Positions 17,011-27,088 are shown, counted from the first letter of the stretch. The stretch: 64,000 nt of DNA from Bacteroidales bacterium (GCA_017480245.1 JAFVBA010000003.1:62001-126000), one strand, 5' to 3'. Numbers and translations: made by a program. Notes: a model not told the origin generated them from the sequence alone.

Positions 17011-18234
17011 ATGCAGTTTATTTATAACACGGGAATTTTTCTTTTTAAGGCAATTTGTCATTTTCTTTCGTTATTTAACACAAAGATTAAGACAATGCTC
17101 TGCGGTCAAAAGCAGACTTGGCAAAAACTTTCTTCACTTGACAAAAACAAAAAGACTGCTTGGTTTCATTGCGCCTCATTAGGAGAATTTGAACAGGCAA
17201 GAAATCTTATTGAATACGTAAAAGAAAACAAAAAAGAGTATCAAGTGTTGCTTAGTTTCTTCTCTCCGTCCGGTTATGAGGTAAGAAAAAACTATAAATT
17301 TGCGGATTGTGTCGTTTATTTGCCTTTTGACTCCAAGAAAAACGCTAAACGTTTCATCAAAGAGGCACATCCCGATATTGTTTTCTTTATTAAATATGAG
17401 TTTTGGTGGAATTATATCCGAGAATTGAGAAATACTCCTCTTTATTCGGTAAGTTTGATTCTCAGAAAGCAACATTATTTATTTAAATCCTACTCTTCTT
17501 GGTTCAGAAAGCAACTTGAGTGTTTTGATTTCTTCTTTGTTCAGGACAAAAACACATCTCAACTGCTTAACTCCATAAATTACACCAACAATATCATAAG
17601 CGGCGATACCCGTTTCGACAGAGTGTATTCTATGTCTAAGGAACAGAAAAGTTTTTCCGTAATTGAGAAGTTTATTGACGGCAAAAAAACTTTTCTTGCG
17701 GGAAGTTCTTGGCCTGAAGACGAGAAAATAATCAGTAAATCTATACAACAATTTCCCGATATCAAGATTATTTTGGCTCCGCACTTAATTGACAAAAACC
17801 ATATCAACAATCTGCTTAACCTTTTCCCTGAAAGTATTGCTTTTTCTTCTCTTAACGAGAACAATTGCACACAATACCGGACTCTTATCATTGATAACAT
17901 CGGTATGTTGATGTATCTGTATTCTCTTTGCACAATTGCTTACATCGGAGGGGGATTCGGGGTCGGTATTCACAATATTTTGGAGGCTGCAGTGTTCAAT
18001 AAACCTGTTGCATTCGGACCTAACAACCGCAAATTCAAAGAAGCGCAAGACCTTATTGCACTCGGCGCTGCCAAAGAGATAAATAACGAAGAGGATTTGA
18101 CTTCTTGGATTGATATGTTGTTAAATGATGCTGACAAATACGCTAATCTTTCCGCCACTGCGGGAAATTACGTCAAAGAAAACACAGGTGCGACAGACAA
18201 AATCACCGCTAAAGTTTTTAATATGCAGAACTGA
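17011..18234 (+). CDS. waaA: Kdo transferase (3-deoxy-D-manno-octulosonic acid transferase)
   Basis: A 407-residue GT30 enzyme that adds Kdo from CMP-Kdo to lipid A precursor at the inner membrane. Key features are an N-terminal membrane-associated segment, WFHCASLGEFEQARNLIE with the catalytic Glu in SLGEFE (about residue 60), IKYEFWWNY, the ISGDTRFDRV segment, APHLIDKNHI, and the donor-site GGGFGVGIHNILEAAVFNKP. Length and order match WaaA. It is followed after 10 bp by tamL, consistent with an outer-membrane biogenesis operon. Confidence 0.95.
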   Translation: MQFIYNTGIFLFKAICHFLSLFNTKIKTMLCGQKQTWQKLSSLDKNKKTAWFHCASLGEFEQARNLIEYVKENKKEYQVLLSFFSPSGYEVRKNYKFADCVVYLPFDSKKNAKRFIKEAHPDIVFFIKYEFWWNYIRELRNTPLYSVSLILRKQHYLFKSYSSWFRKQLECFDFFFVQDKNTSQLLNSINYTNNIISGDTRFDRVYSMSKEQKSFSVIEKFIDGKKTFLAGSSWPEDEKIISKSIQQFPDIKIILAPHLIDKNHINNLLNLFPESIAFSSLNENNCTQYRTLIIDNIGMLMYLYSLCTIAYIGGGFGVGIHNILEAAVFNKPVAFGPNNRKFKEAQDLIALGAAKEINNEEDLTSWIDMLLNDADKYANLSATAGNYVKENTGATDKITAKVFNMQN

Positions 18235-18244
18235 AAAAGTAATT

Positions 18245-20647
18245 ATGAAATATAAAGCACTGAATTTAATATTAATCATTTTGATCTTCGCATCCTGCTC
18301 ACCCAACAGGCACTTAAGCAAGGACGGATACTTACTTAGTAAAAATAAAATCAATATTAATAACAAAACTATCGCAAAAGGCGACATTGGAAACTACATT
18401 CAGCAAGACCCGAACCACAAATTTTTGGGTGTTAAGGCAGGAATGTATATTTATTCCGCATCGCGCCCGGGTGATGACAGTATTTGCAATTTTTTTGAGA
18501 AGTTTGTTTTGCGTACTTTGGGAGATAAACCCATTGAAATCAATAATGACCAAACAGAATTGTCATGCCGCAACATCAAAACCTATCTAAAAACTCATGG
18601 ATGCTTTGATGCCAACATTACTACTTCATATTCCGAAGTCAAGAAGTGGTATGCTCCTTGGAAAACCTACAAACGCCGCCGTCAAATCAATTATAATATT
18701 GATGTTCCCTCACGTGCCGTTATTGATACCTTTATTGTGCAGGTTGAAGACCCCAAAATAGAACGTACAGTCAAATCTATGCTGAAGGACAACCCGGTTC
18801 AAAAAGGTCAATGGTACAATGAAGATTTGCTTGTGTCATTGCGCAGCGATGTTTCCTTAGGAATGCAATCCAAAGGCTATTATACGTTTGCTCCGAAGTA
18901 CATTGCGTATAATATTGACACAACTGAGGGCATTGATAAGACCAAAATCATTATGGTTATCAAAAATCCCGAAAAAAACGCTTCGGATTCCAATGATGTT
19001 GCGCGGCATAAACCTTATAAAATTTCTAAAATCTATCTTCACTCCAATTATATTTCTCCGCAATCGCCCGATTACATTCCCGATATCGACACTGTGTTAT
19101 TTTATCACAAACAACAGCGCGGTTATAAGCCTACTCCTCTATATTTTATCACCAATACGGAAAAGCCTATCATAAAAGAGCGAACCATTATGCGAAGTAT
19201 TTTGATGCAAAACAAGAATCTTTTTTCGCCGGAGGCAAGTCAAAATACCTACTCCTCACTTTTCCAACTTAAGAACTTCAAATACATAGATATTTCCTAC
19301 GAAAACATAACCAAGGGCGTACAAGACACCAACGAGTTGGCATGTTATATCCGTCTGACGCGAAATAAACCTATCAGTTTGGCATCTTCTTTTGAGTTAA
19401 ACTATTCTGCGAGCAACGAACCTATAAATAACAATACTTCTTCCAATTTCGGAATGGCAGGCAACCTATCTTATACCGACAAGAACTTACTTCATGGAGC
19501 GGAAATCTTTACTACCAATCTTAAATTGGCTGCGGAAATCAACAGCAACATATTTAAAAAAGACAATGAACGTTCGGGTTGGGATATATTCAATGCTTTT
19601 GAAGCCGGCTTGGATTTCGGCATAGAACTTCCGCGGTTTCTCGCTCCGTTCTCCACATCTTTTTATTCTATGAAGTTTCATCCGCATACAAGTATCAAAA
19701 CAGGATACAATATTCAGAAGAGATCTTATTATGAACGCTCTATTTTCACCCTTAACTACGGATATTCTTGGAATACTACCGAAAAACGCTACTTTGCTTT
19801 CATTCCTTTGGAAGTTAATTACGTAAATATGGAGATCACGAGCCAATCTTACGCCGACCTTATCAGAAGAATGGACAAAAGAATCCAATATCAAATGTCC
19901 GACCACTTAGTTATGGCGATGCGCTTCTCATACAACTACAACGGACAGACAACTAACCAAAAGCAAGACTTCAATTATTTCTCCTGGAACTTAGAAACGG
20001 CTGGTAACTTGCTTGATTTGTACAGTGTTACGTTCAATCAAAGTAAGGATGCCCAAGGTCATTATACTATATTCAATATTCCTTTTTCGCAATACGTAAG
20101 AACCGACTTTTCTTTCACTCACTACAATTATCTTACGCAAAATACCTCCTTTGTATATAAATTCTACGGCGGTATAGGCGTATCATACGCCAATGCGGAG
20201 GCCTTACCTTACGAGAAATCGTTTTTCGGCGGCGGTGCAAACGGATTGCGTGCTTGGCAATTGCGAAGTTTGGGGCCTGGCTGCAGTGTTCCGACTGGTG
20301 ATACTAAATACGACCGTGCCGGCGACATATCTTTCGGTGCAAATTTCGAATACCGTTTTCCTATAATGGGATTTTTGGAAGGTGCTACGTTTTTGGATTT
20401 AGGTAATATATGGACATTGCGCGACCAACAGGGAATGGATGGCGGCAAAATCAGTGAAGATTTCTATAAAGAGATTGCTGCCGGAGTTGGGTTCGGTGTT
20501 CGTTTGAATATCAAGGTGTTTATTCTCCGTTTTGACTTTGCTTTGAAAGCGTGGGACCCAAGTAAAGAACTTAAAGAGCGGTTTGTTCTTGACAATTCTA
20601 AGTTTTCTGACATTGCAGTCCAATTCGGTATCGGTTACCCATTCTAA
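18245..20647 (+). CDS. TamL-type lipidated BamA/TamA-family outer-membrane protein
   Basis: An 800-residue Omp85-family protein. I chose the ATG at 18245 because it gives a lipoprotein signal (NLILIILIFASC, Cys at about 18); the longer upstream frame overlaps waaA. Three POTRA-like modules occupy roughly residues 30-330 (with LRTLGDKPIEIN and YKISKIYLHSNYISP). The C-terminal half is a beta-barrel with the lid-loop-type motif FFGGGANGLRAWQLRSLGPG (about 660) and a final aromatic strand IAVQFGIGYPF. TamL, a lipidated TamA, is typical of Bacteroidetes and normally pairs with TamB; no tamB is adjacent here. Confidence 0.85.
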   Translation: MKYKALNLILIILIFASCSPNRHLSKDGYLLSKNKININNKTIAKGDIGNYIQQDPNHKFLGVKAGMYIYSASRPGDDSICNFFEKFVLRTLGDKPIEINNDQTELSCRNIKTYLKTHGCFDANITTSYSEVKKWYAPWKTYKRRRQINYNIDVPSRAVIDTFIVQVEDPKIERTVKSMLKDNPVQKGQWYNEDLLVSLRSDVSLGMQSKGYYTFAPKYIAYNIDTTEGIDKTKIIMVIKNPEKNASDSNDVARHKPYKISKIYLHSNYISPQSPDYIPDIDTVLFYHKQQRGYKPTPLYFITNTEKPIIKERTIMRSILMQNKNLFSPEASQNTYSSLFQLKNFKYIDISYENITKGVQDTNELACYIRLTRNKPISLASSFELNYSASNEPINNNTSSNFGMAGNLSYTDKNLLHGAEIFTTNLKLAAEINSNIFKKDNERSGWDIFNAFEAGLDFGIELPRFLAPFSTSFYSMKFHPHTSIKTGYNIQKRSYYERSIFTLNYGYSWNTTEKRYFAFIPLEVNYVNMEITSQSYADLIRRMDKRIQYQMSDHLVMAMRFSYNYNGQTTNQKQDFNYFSWNLETAGNLLDLYSVTFNQSKDAQGHYTIFNIPFSQYVRTDFSFTHYNYLTQNTSFVYKFYGGIGVSYANAEALPYEKSFFGGGANGLRAWQLRSLGPGCSVPTGDTKYDRAGDISFGANFEYRFPIMGFLEGATFLDLGNIWTLRDQQGMDGGKISEDFYKEIAAGVGFGVRLNIKVFILRFDFALKAWDPSKELKERFVLDNSKFSDIAVQFGIGYPF

Positions 20648-20713
20648 CAGATTTTTTATTAACGAAATCACCATTGCCTTAAGTTTTAGTTTTTTCGCCC
20701 TTGGTTTTTATTT

Positions 20714-20870
20714 CGCCGCCCCTTGCGGAAAGAATTTGAAAAAAACTCTTTTTTAAACTCAAAAAAACTGTTTTTTGGGTGTAAAAAAGAGTTTTTTTCA
20801 AAATAACATCGCAAAAGGCGGCAAGAAGAAGTCTTTAAGCAGTAAAAATTTCAATAAGGGCAGCGAAATT
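20714..20870. repeat. Dispersed element B, copy B4 (CTC/CTG/GAG words)
   Basis: The core runs from CGCCGCCCCTTGCGGAAAG (20714) to GCAAAAGGCGGC (ends 20822). The middle word AAAAAAACTGTTTTTT has the same orientation as in B2. The following spacer GGGTGT corresponds to the reverse complement of CACCC in B3. A weak right-hand GGGCAGC echo lies near 20860. The element occupies most of the 349-bp gap after tamL. Confidence 0.85.
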
Positions 20871-20974
20871 TTCAGTTAAAATCTTGAGAAATTCAGATTA
20901 GTAAATGAAAAATCTATATTAGAAAACTGCGGAAAGGTTAATAAAATTTTTCGGGTTATATAATAAAATTGTAT

Positions 20975-20982
20975 TACCTTTG
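20975..20982 (+). promoter_or_regulatory. glsA -7 box TACCTTTG
   Basis: TACCTTTG lies 14 nt upstream of the first ATG (20997) of the glutaminase gene, implying a very short leader or use of the ATG at 21003. Confidence 0.55.
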
Positions 20983-20996
20983 CATGCTGAAATTTT

Positions 20997-21917
20997 ATGA
21001 CTATGGACTATCAGGAAATAATAGAAAATATATATAATAAGGTACAAGAGTTCGCCACTGAGGGCAAACAAGCCGATTATATCCCTGCTTTGGCAAAGGT
21101 TAATCCCAATCAAATCGGCGTTTGTCTGAAAACATTGGATGAAAATCAATACAAATGCGGACAAAGTGAGGTAAGATTTTCCATTCAAAGCATTTCAAAA
21201 GTTTTTTCTTTGGCAATGGCGCTGTCGTTGGAGAAGAAAGAACTTTGGAAACGAATGGGCAAAGAACCATCGGGTAATGCGTTTAACTCTCTTGTGCAGT
21301 TGGAATTGGAAAACGGCATTCCGCGCAATCCTTTTATCAACGCAGGGGCGATAGTTGTGGCGGACGTGCTTCTTTCTCACCTCTCCAATCCCGAAGAAGA
21401 GTTTATAAGTTTTGTACGCCGTATATCACAAAGCGAAACGGTGAATTACAATTTCTCCGTTGCCCGTTCAGAAAGGAGTTGCGGCTATTTGAACGCTGCA
21501 ATTGCCAATCTGTTGAAATATCATCACAATATAGAAAACGATATTGAGCATGTGTTGCAGTTTTATTTCCTTATGTGCAGCATAGAAATGAATTGCATGG
21601 AATTATCCAACGCCTTTCTTTGTTTTGCCGACCACACAAAAGAATTTAATTACGAAAACGTGCATTTAACAGCCTCACAAGTAAAGCGAATCAACGCCAT
21701 AATGCAGACTTGCGGCTTTTATGACGAATCGGGTGAGTTTTCGTATCTTGTAGGTCTGCCCGGAAAAAGCGGAGTGGGCGGAGGAATTTGTGCAATCTAC
21801 CCACAACGTTATGCAGTTACGGTATTCTCTCCGCGATTGAACGAAAAAGGAAACTCTGTTGTAGGAATGAAATTTTTGGAACTCCTGACAACCGAAACAA
21901 AAGAGTCTATATTTTAG
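20997..21917 (+). CDS. glsA: Glutaminase
   Basis: A 306-residue serine-dependent glutaminase of the GlsA/YbaS family, hydrolysing glutamine to glutamate and ammonia in the cytosol. The beta-lactamase-like catalytic S-x-x-K is in FSIQSISKVFSLAMAL (about residues 61-75). Also conserved are EPSGNAFNSL, NPFINAGAI, a Tyr-containing loop ERSCGYLNAAIANLL, and VGLPGKSGVGGGICAI near the C-terminus. The length is normal. Start could be 20997 or 21003. It is monocistronic with its own promoter. In anaerobes this enzyme can help acid tolerance or amino-acid use; nothing here decides between them. Confidence 0.96.
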   Translation: MTMDYQEIIENIYNKVQEFATEGKQADYIPALAKVNPNQIGVCLKTLDENQYKCGQSEVRFSIQSISKVFSLAMALSLEKKELWKRMGKEPSGNAFNSLVQLELENGIPRNPFINAGAIVVADVLLSHLSNPEEEFISFVRRISQSETVNYNFSVARSERSCGYLNAAIANLLKYHHNIENDIEHVLQFYFLMCSIEMNCMELSNAFLCFADHTKEFNYENVHLTASQVKRINAIMQTCGFYDESGEFSYLVGLPGKSGVGGGICAIYPQRYAVTVFSPRLNEKGNSVVGMKFLELLTTETKESIF

Positions 21918-21999
21918 TTTTTTCAGACTTTTTTCACTCTATATATAATTATAGGTAAAGAAATCATAACAAAACTGCAGAGATATGAGATTTATTTTA

Positions 22000-22007
22000 T
22001 ATCTTTG
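22000..22007 (+). promoter_or_regulatory. -7 box TATCTTTG
   Basis: TATCTTTG lies 25 nt upstream of the ATG at 22033. An ATG at 21985 is upstream of it and is rejected. Confidence 0.55.
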
Positions 22008-22032
22008 CAGTTATAATCTTATGAGTCTTGCT

Positions 22033-24078
22033 ATGAAAAATATTCTTATTTGTTTTACTATCGGTGTATTGTTATTTTGCGGAAGTGCGGTGGCACAACA
22101 ATACAATTTTGATACACTTGAATACGCCGAAGGTCATTATTATTTTGTTTTATCGCCCAAAGATGAGATTCTCGGCACGAATGATTCCTGTATATTCTAT
22201 TCTAAAGACATTAATTCGCCCGTTGAAGAGTACAAAAACTTCAAAACAGATTTTCCTAATGCGTTTATATCTTACGACCCTGTGATTTGGTTCGCAGGAA
22301 ATGACACTGCACTTATTACAGGTGCTTTTTTCCTGACTTCACAAGGCAATTCTCCGGACACAATTGACTATTTGATAAGTACCAACGGCGGAAAGGACTG
22401 GACAATTTGCCCGTTGGATACCGTTACTTTGTCAGATGAAGACGGTAATATCGATAATAATGAAGCCTATTACTATTATCTGAATTATGATAAGATACAA
22501 GACGGTTACATTTGGTTGTATAACCGTAAGGGTATGGTATTTTACAGTAATAACTGCGCAAAAACTTTCACCAAAATACAACTTCCTTTCAGTGCAGAGA
22601 AAGATTACTCCATTAAGATGAAAGATTCTTTAAACGGAGTGATATGTAACAATTTTAAAAAGCAAATTTATCTTACCAAGGACAATTGGCAGAGTTATGA
22701 AACCGTATATCAAGGCGATACTTTGAATAAAAGATACTACTCTTTCTCAGATAACATCGGTTGTTTCTTATGGAAAAATTATATAATATACAATACCGAC
22801 GGTGTTTGGTATTACCGCTCTTTTGAAGATACAACTGTGCATATTCTTTCCGAAAATGATGACTACGTAAGTATATATAACGACACCCTTTACTTAATCA
22901 ACCGACATAAAATCAAAATGTATTCCGACAACTTAACTAACTACAAATATATTAAGAAAATAAACAGAAATGAAACTAAAATTTATGTATATAATATAGT
23001 AAAATATATTGACGGAGAGAGATTTGAACGTCCTATTTATTTGAATAAGCGTATTAAACAACTAAATAGAAATTATATTGTCAAAGGAAAGAATCTTCAG
23101 TGGTCATATTACAATTACGGATACAGAGGTGAGATTTTTGTCTCCGAAATTGATAATGACAATTGGCAAAGAGTGGCGGATTTTGACGGACTTTACCCTC
23201 GAAGATTGCAACTTCTTTCCGACAGTGTGGCAATTATCGGAACTAAATACGACAATTATCTATTCTTTTTGAAAAATAAACGGCTTGTTAAGTATCAATA
23301 TGAAGACAATCTGAAAAGTTTTTTCAACAGCAAGATAAATAAAGTTACCGTTTCGGAACATATCGGAGGCTGTGTTGGACCTCACGACAGGATTGCGGAA
23401 TATTATGCCGACAAAGACAGTCTTTATTGCGATAGTTTGCTGCTTTCTTTTATTCCAAGTTCAAGTTGGAACAAAAAAGAGCTATATCACAACTCTATTA
23501 GCATAAAACAATTAACTAACATATTGAAAGACATCAACAAGAATCACAATAAAGAAAATCTTTCAATAAAAGATTTTCATATATCCAAAGAAGATAAAGC
23601 CAATTACACGGAAAAACTTAATAAAATCTTCACCCAACAAGGTAATATCATTTATTGGGGAGGTCATAATTACAAACGGGCGGATTCTTCTTTGTACTAT
23701 GACTTTATCAACAAATATGACACTATCAGTAAGCAAACTCTGCAAACTTTTATCTCAGCAAAGTATGTTTATTCTGCAGAAGCATATAGTTTTTTCTCTC
23801 CTCAGGACTATCTTATGATGGAAATAGAAAACGACGAGGGACAAGTGATTACTCTTTACAATTCTTGTTTAAATGATAAGTTCTTTTATACGCCTATATT
23901 CGTAAATTACAATAAGGATTGGTTTGTTTCGTATAACAAAGAGGCAGGAAAACTAATGGTTGATTCGTATAAATCCAATAACGATTTATCTAAAGGCAAT
24001 AAAGTTCAATTTCTTTTAGACCTTGCGGATTTTCTTATAAACGAATACTACATTAAGGAACCTGTCAAACGATTTTAA
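22033..24078 (+). CDS. Large secreted protein: sortilin/BNR-like repeats plus a novel C-terminal domain
   Basis: A 681-residue secreted protein of unknown function. The signal peptide is ILICFTIGVLLFCGSAVAQ. The N-terminal half holds Asp-box-like repeats: STNGGKDWTI, SNNCAKTFTKI, TKDNWQSYETV and DNDNWQRVADFDG. These suggest a sialidase- or sortilin-like beta-propeller. The C-terminal roughly 240 residues (from about HDRIAEYYADKDSLYC) align by eye with a second gene at 63.35 kb, which lacks the propeller, and with a decayed copy at 27.1 kb. No sorting domain is seen. It has its own promoter and is followed by element B5. Confidence 0.75.
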   Translation: MKNILICFTIGVLLFCGSAVAQQYNFDTLEYAEGHYYFVLSPKDEILGTNDSCIFYSKDINSPVEEYKNFKTDFPNAFISYDPVIWFAGNDTALITGAFFLTSQGNSPDTIDYLISTNGGKDWTICPLDTVTLSDEDGNIDNNEAYYYYLNYDKIQDGYIWLYNRKGMVFYSNNCAKTFTKIQLPFSAEKDYSIKMKDSLNGVICNNFKKQIYLTKDNWQSYETVYQGDTLNKRYYSFSDNIGCFLWKNYIIYNTDGVWYYRSFEDTTVHILSENDDYVSIYNDTLYLINRHKIKMYSDNLTNYKYIKKINRNETKIYVYNIVKYIDGERFERPIYLNKRIKQLNRNYIVKGKNLQWSYYNYGYRGEIFVSEIDNDNWQRVADFDGLYPRRLQLLSDSVAIIGTKYDNYLFFLKNKRLVKYQYEDNLKSFFNSKINKVTVSEHIGGCVGPHDRIAEYYADKDSLYCDSLLLSFIPSSSWNKKELYHNSISIKQLTNILKDINKNHNKENLSIKDFHISKEDKANYTEKLNKIFTQQGNIIYWGGHNYKRADSSLYYDFINKYDTISKQTLQTFISAKYVYSAEAYSFFSPQDYLMMEIENDEGQVITLYNSCLNDKFFYTPIFVNYNKDWFVSYNKEAGKLMVDSYKSNNDLSKGNKVQFLLDLADFLINEYYIKEPVKRF

Positions 24079-24183
24079 ACTTATACTTTGGGAACTTATT
24101 GATTTAACGTTCTGTTTCTATACATTTTAACCTACACTTAATACTGCCTTTGCGTAGTTTTCTGTCGCTTTCTTGCAATATAT

Positions 24184-24315
24184 CGCCGCCCCTTGCGAAA
24201 AGAATTTGAAAAAAACTCTTTTTTTATACAGAAAAAACAGTTTTTTGACTCAAAAAAAGAGTTTTTTTTCAAAATAAATTGAGAAAGGGCGGTAGGAAGA
24301 AAACGTAGGGCAGCA
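24184..24315. repeat. Dispersed element B, copy B5 (CTC/CAG/GAG words)
   Basis: The left arm CGCCGCCCCTTGCGAAAAG (24184) pairs loosely with AGAAAGGGCGG (to 24292). Words have centres CTC, CAG and GAG, like B3. The right echo GGGCAGC is at 24308. The element is in the 327-bp gap before the universal stress gene. Confidence 0.85.
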
Positions 24316-24356
24316 ATTACAAAAGGAAAAGCAATGCGGATATCAAAATTTATTCT

Positions 24357-24364
24357 TACCTTTG
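24357..24364 (+). promoter_or_regulatory. -7 box TACCTTTG
   Basis: TACCTTTG lies 41 nt upstream of the universal stress protein ATG at 24406. Confidence 0.55.
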
Positions 24365-24405
24365 CACTTTGAAATTTACGAAAACGAAAAAACAATACAA
24401 GAAAA

Positions 24406-25260
24406 ATGAGAAATATATTGATAACAACGGATTTCAATGACTTGAGTTTGAATGCTTGTCTGAAATTCTGCAAATTTATGTTCAAGGACAGCGATACCAA
24501 GTATTTCTTACTGCACGTAAGCGAAGAGGTTGGCTTTTTCGCCAAATTGTTAGGGCAACAGGAAGTACAGGAAGACGTACAAAAACTTCATTTTTCCGAA
24601 CTTCAAAAGAATATAAAGACACTTTACGGGTTGGAGGTTACGCCTTATATCCGAAAAGGTCGTATTACGGAAGAGATTAACAAGTTTATAAAAGAGGAAA
24701 ACATAGATTTGCTTGTTGTCGGCACATCTAATACGGGTCTTAACACAATAGGAGCCAATACTCACAAACTTATCCGCACTGCCGAGATACCTCTTATGGC
24801 AGTTGCGGTGAATATTGACCCTAAACCGATAAAAAATATTCTTCTTCCGTTGGAATTGAATCTTTCTTCGCGACAAAAAGTTCCTGTTGCGATAAAATGG
24901 GCTAAGGAATACGGTGCTAAAATTACTATAATCATAGGTTCGTGGGACGGAATTGAGATTGAACAGCGCAGAAGGTTGGAATACACGGCTTCAAAGACCG
25001 AAGATTTCATTCTTTCCAAAGGCGTGGAGTGCGAGGTGGTGAAAATGCCTACCCTTGCGCAGAGTAAAGACTTTGCAAACGAGGCTATTAAATATATGAA
25101 CGCAGAAGAAAACGGCGTTGATATATGTGTGGTTATGGGAAGGGATATTACAACCGACTTTGCCGCAGACCCGCGCGCCCAAGACGTAGTCCGTTTTGCC
25201 AAAGTTCCCGTTGTCTGCGTTCCTTTAAAAAAGTCTGGTATGAATGCCGCATTTCTGTAA
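24406..25260 (+). CDS. Tandem universal stress protein
   Basis: A 284-residue cytosolic protein with two UspA-fold halves. The first (1-145) starts NILITTDFNDLSLNACLKF and ends with DLLVVGTSNTGLNTIGANTHKLI; the G-x2-G-x9-G/N-type ATP loop is only partly kept. The second half (about 147-284) starts NILLPLELNLSSRQ and carries DICVVMGRD, with a degraded nucleotide loop. Tandem Usp proteins of this size are common in Bacteroidetes. Binding of ATP is uncertain because of the altered loops. It precedes adenine deaminase by 61 bp; a functional link is not evident. Confidence 0.88.
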   Translation: MRNILITTDFNDLSLNACLKFCKFMFKDSDTKYFLLHVSEEVGFFAKLLGQQEVQEDVQKLHFSELQKNIKTLYGLEVTPYIRKGRITEEINKFIKEENIDLLVVGTSNTGLNTIGANTHKLIRTAEIPLMAVAVNIDPKPIKNILLPLELNLSSRQKVPVAIKWAKEYGAKITIIIGSWDGIEIEQRRRLEYTASKTEDFILSKGVECEVVKMPTLAQSKDFANEAIKYMNAEENGVDICVVMGRDITTDFAADPRAQDVVRFAKVPVVCVPLKKSGMNAAFL

Positions 25261-25321
25261 AGTGAATTTACATTATATCTAACTTGAATGCAAATACATT
25301 ACTAAAAAATATAACCTTATT

Positions 25322-26977
25322 ATGCCAAACAGTGAAACTGTCATTACGGGACATATATTAGACGTTGCAAACAAGCAAGTTACAGACGGATATTTGCATA
25401 TCAAGGACGGAAAAATAGAAAACATCATCCCGAGGAGTGATATAAGCGAAACAAGTCCTTATATTATGCCTGGTTTTATTGATTCCCATGTTCATATTGA
25501 GAGTTCCATGCTGTTGCCTTCGCATTTTGCTGACGCAGCAGTACGGCACGGTGTAGTGGGTTGCGTTTGCGACCCTCACGAAATAGCAAACGTTTGCGGC
25601 ATAGAAGGAATCAATTATATGATTGAGGATAGCAAAACAAGGAATTTTCACTTTGCTTTCGCCGCTCCGAGTTGTGTTCCTTCAACATCGTTTGAAACTT
25701 CGGGGTTTTCAATAAACAGTCTGCAAATTAGACAATTGCTCGCAAGAGAAGAAGTATTTGCTTTGGCGGAAATGATGAATTTTCCGGGCTTACTTAATGA
25801 CGATAAAGAGGTTTGGGCAAAGATTGACGCAGCAAGAGATTTTGGTAAGCCAATTGACGGACACGCTCCGATGTTATCAGGAGATAATTTGAAGAAATAC
25901 GCATCCTCAGGAATATCTACCGACCATGAATGCAGCAATTTACAAGAGGCTAAGGAGAAAATAGGTTTGGGAATGAAGATTCTTATCCGTGAGGGCAGCG
26001 CTGCGAAGAATTTTGAAACGTTGTGTCCGTTAATTGAAACAAATCCCGATATGACGATGTTTTGCAGCGATGATATTCATCCCGATGAACTTCTTAACGG
26101 CTACATCAACCGACTTGTTAAACGCTCTTTTGAAAAAGGTTTCTCTATTTGGAATATCCTGCAAACAAGTTCATTAAACCCTGTAATACATTACCGTTTG
26201 CCTGTCGGATTATTGCAAAAAGGTGATTCGGCAGACCTAATCGTTGTGGATAATTTAGAAGATTTCAATATACTTTCTACTTTTATAAACGGAAAGTGTG
26301 TATTCAATTCAGCAGATAATAATCTTGTTTGCAGAAATTTAGAAGAGAAAACAGAGATTCTGCCGAATAATTTCCACGCATCAAGATTGAGTGAAACAGA
26401 TATTAAAATAAAACCTCAATCTTCTGCAATCAAAGTAATTAAATCAAGAGACAAGGAACTATTGACGCAAAAGATTATTTGCAATGCAAAAGTTATTGAC
26501 GGTAATATAGTTTCCGACACTACAAATGACGTTCTTAAAATAGTGGTTTATAACCGCTACATTCAGAGTAAGCCAAGCGTTGCCTTTATTAACGGATTCG
26601 GATTAAAGAACGGGGCATTGGCTTCAACGATTGCCCACGACTCGCACAATATTATTGCAATCGGAACGCAGGATTCACTGATTGTTGAAGCAATCAACCG
26701 ACTTATTGACGCAAAAGGCGGTATCTGTGCAGTGAATGATAAAAAAGCAGAGATTCTTTGCTTACCTTTCGGCGGTCTTATGAGTAATCTGCCCGTTGAA
26801 TCGGTTGCTGAGAAGTACAAATCCTTGAATGATTTTGCAAAATCTATGGGTTGTAATCTTGATGCTCCGTTTATGACTATGGCTTTTATGGCTCTATTGG
26901 TTATTCCCGAATTAAAACTGTCCGATAAGGGACTTTTTGATGTCAATTCCTTTACTTATATTTCTCTTTTTGAATAA
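25322..26977 (+). CDS. ade: Adenine deaminase
   Basis: A 551-residue amidohydrolase of the AdeC type converting adenine to hypoxanthine with ammonia release in purine salvage. Metal-site motif MPGFIDSHVHIESSMLLP sits at about residue 50, followed by CDPHEIANVCG, FAAPSCVPST, IDGHAPMLSG, FCSDDIHPDEL and the C-terminal domain IAHDSHNIIAIG. Length and motif order match AdeC, rather than the smaller adenosine-deaminase-like enzyme. It is alone on the plus strand, after the universal stress gene. Confidence 0.96.
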   Translation: MPNSETVITGHILDVANKQVTDGYLHIKDGKIENIIPRSDISETSPYIMPGFIDSHVHIESSMLLPSHFADAAVRHGVVGCVCDPHEIANVCGIEGINYMIEDSKTRNFHFAFAAPSCVPSTSFETSGFSINSLQIRQLLAREEVFALAEMMNFPGLLNDDKEVWAKIDAARDFGKPIDGHAPMLSGDNLKKYASSGISTDHECSNLQEAKEKIGLGMKILIREGSAAKNFETLCPLIETNPDMTMFCSDDIHPDELLNGYINRLVKRSFEKGFSIWNILQTSSLNPVIHYRLPVGLLQKGDSADLIVVDNLEDFNILSTFINGKCVFNSADNNLVCRNLEEKTEILPNNFHASRLSETDIKIKPQSSAIKVIKSRDKELLTQKIICNAKVIDGNIVSDTTNDVLKIVVYNRYIQSKPSVAFINGFGLKNGALASTIAHDSHNIIAIGTQDSLIVEAINRLIDAKGGICAVNDKKAEILCLPFGGLMSNLPVESVAEKYKSLNDFAKSMGCNLDAPFMTMAFMALLVIPELKLSDKGLFDVNSFTYISLFE

Positions 26978-27088
26978 TACGGCAACATTTTTTCATTTCA
27001 AGAACAAAAATTCAGAATTTATGTAAGCAATATGGGAATTCTTTTTATTTATTTTTGAAATTATTTTGATAAATTGCTCATTATGATA

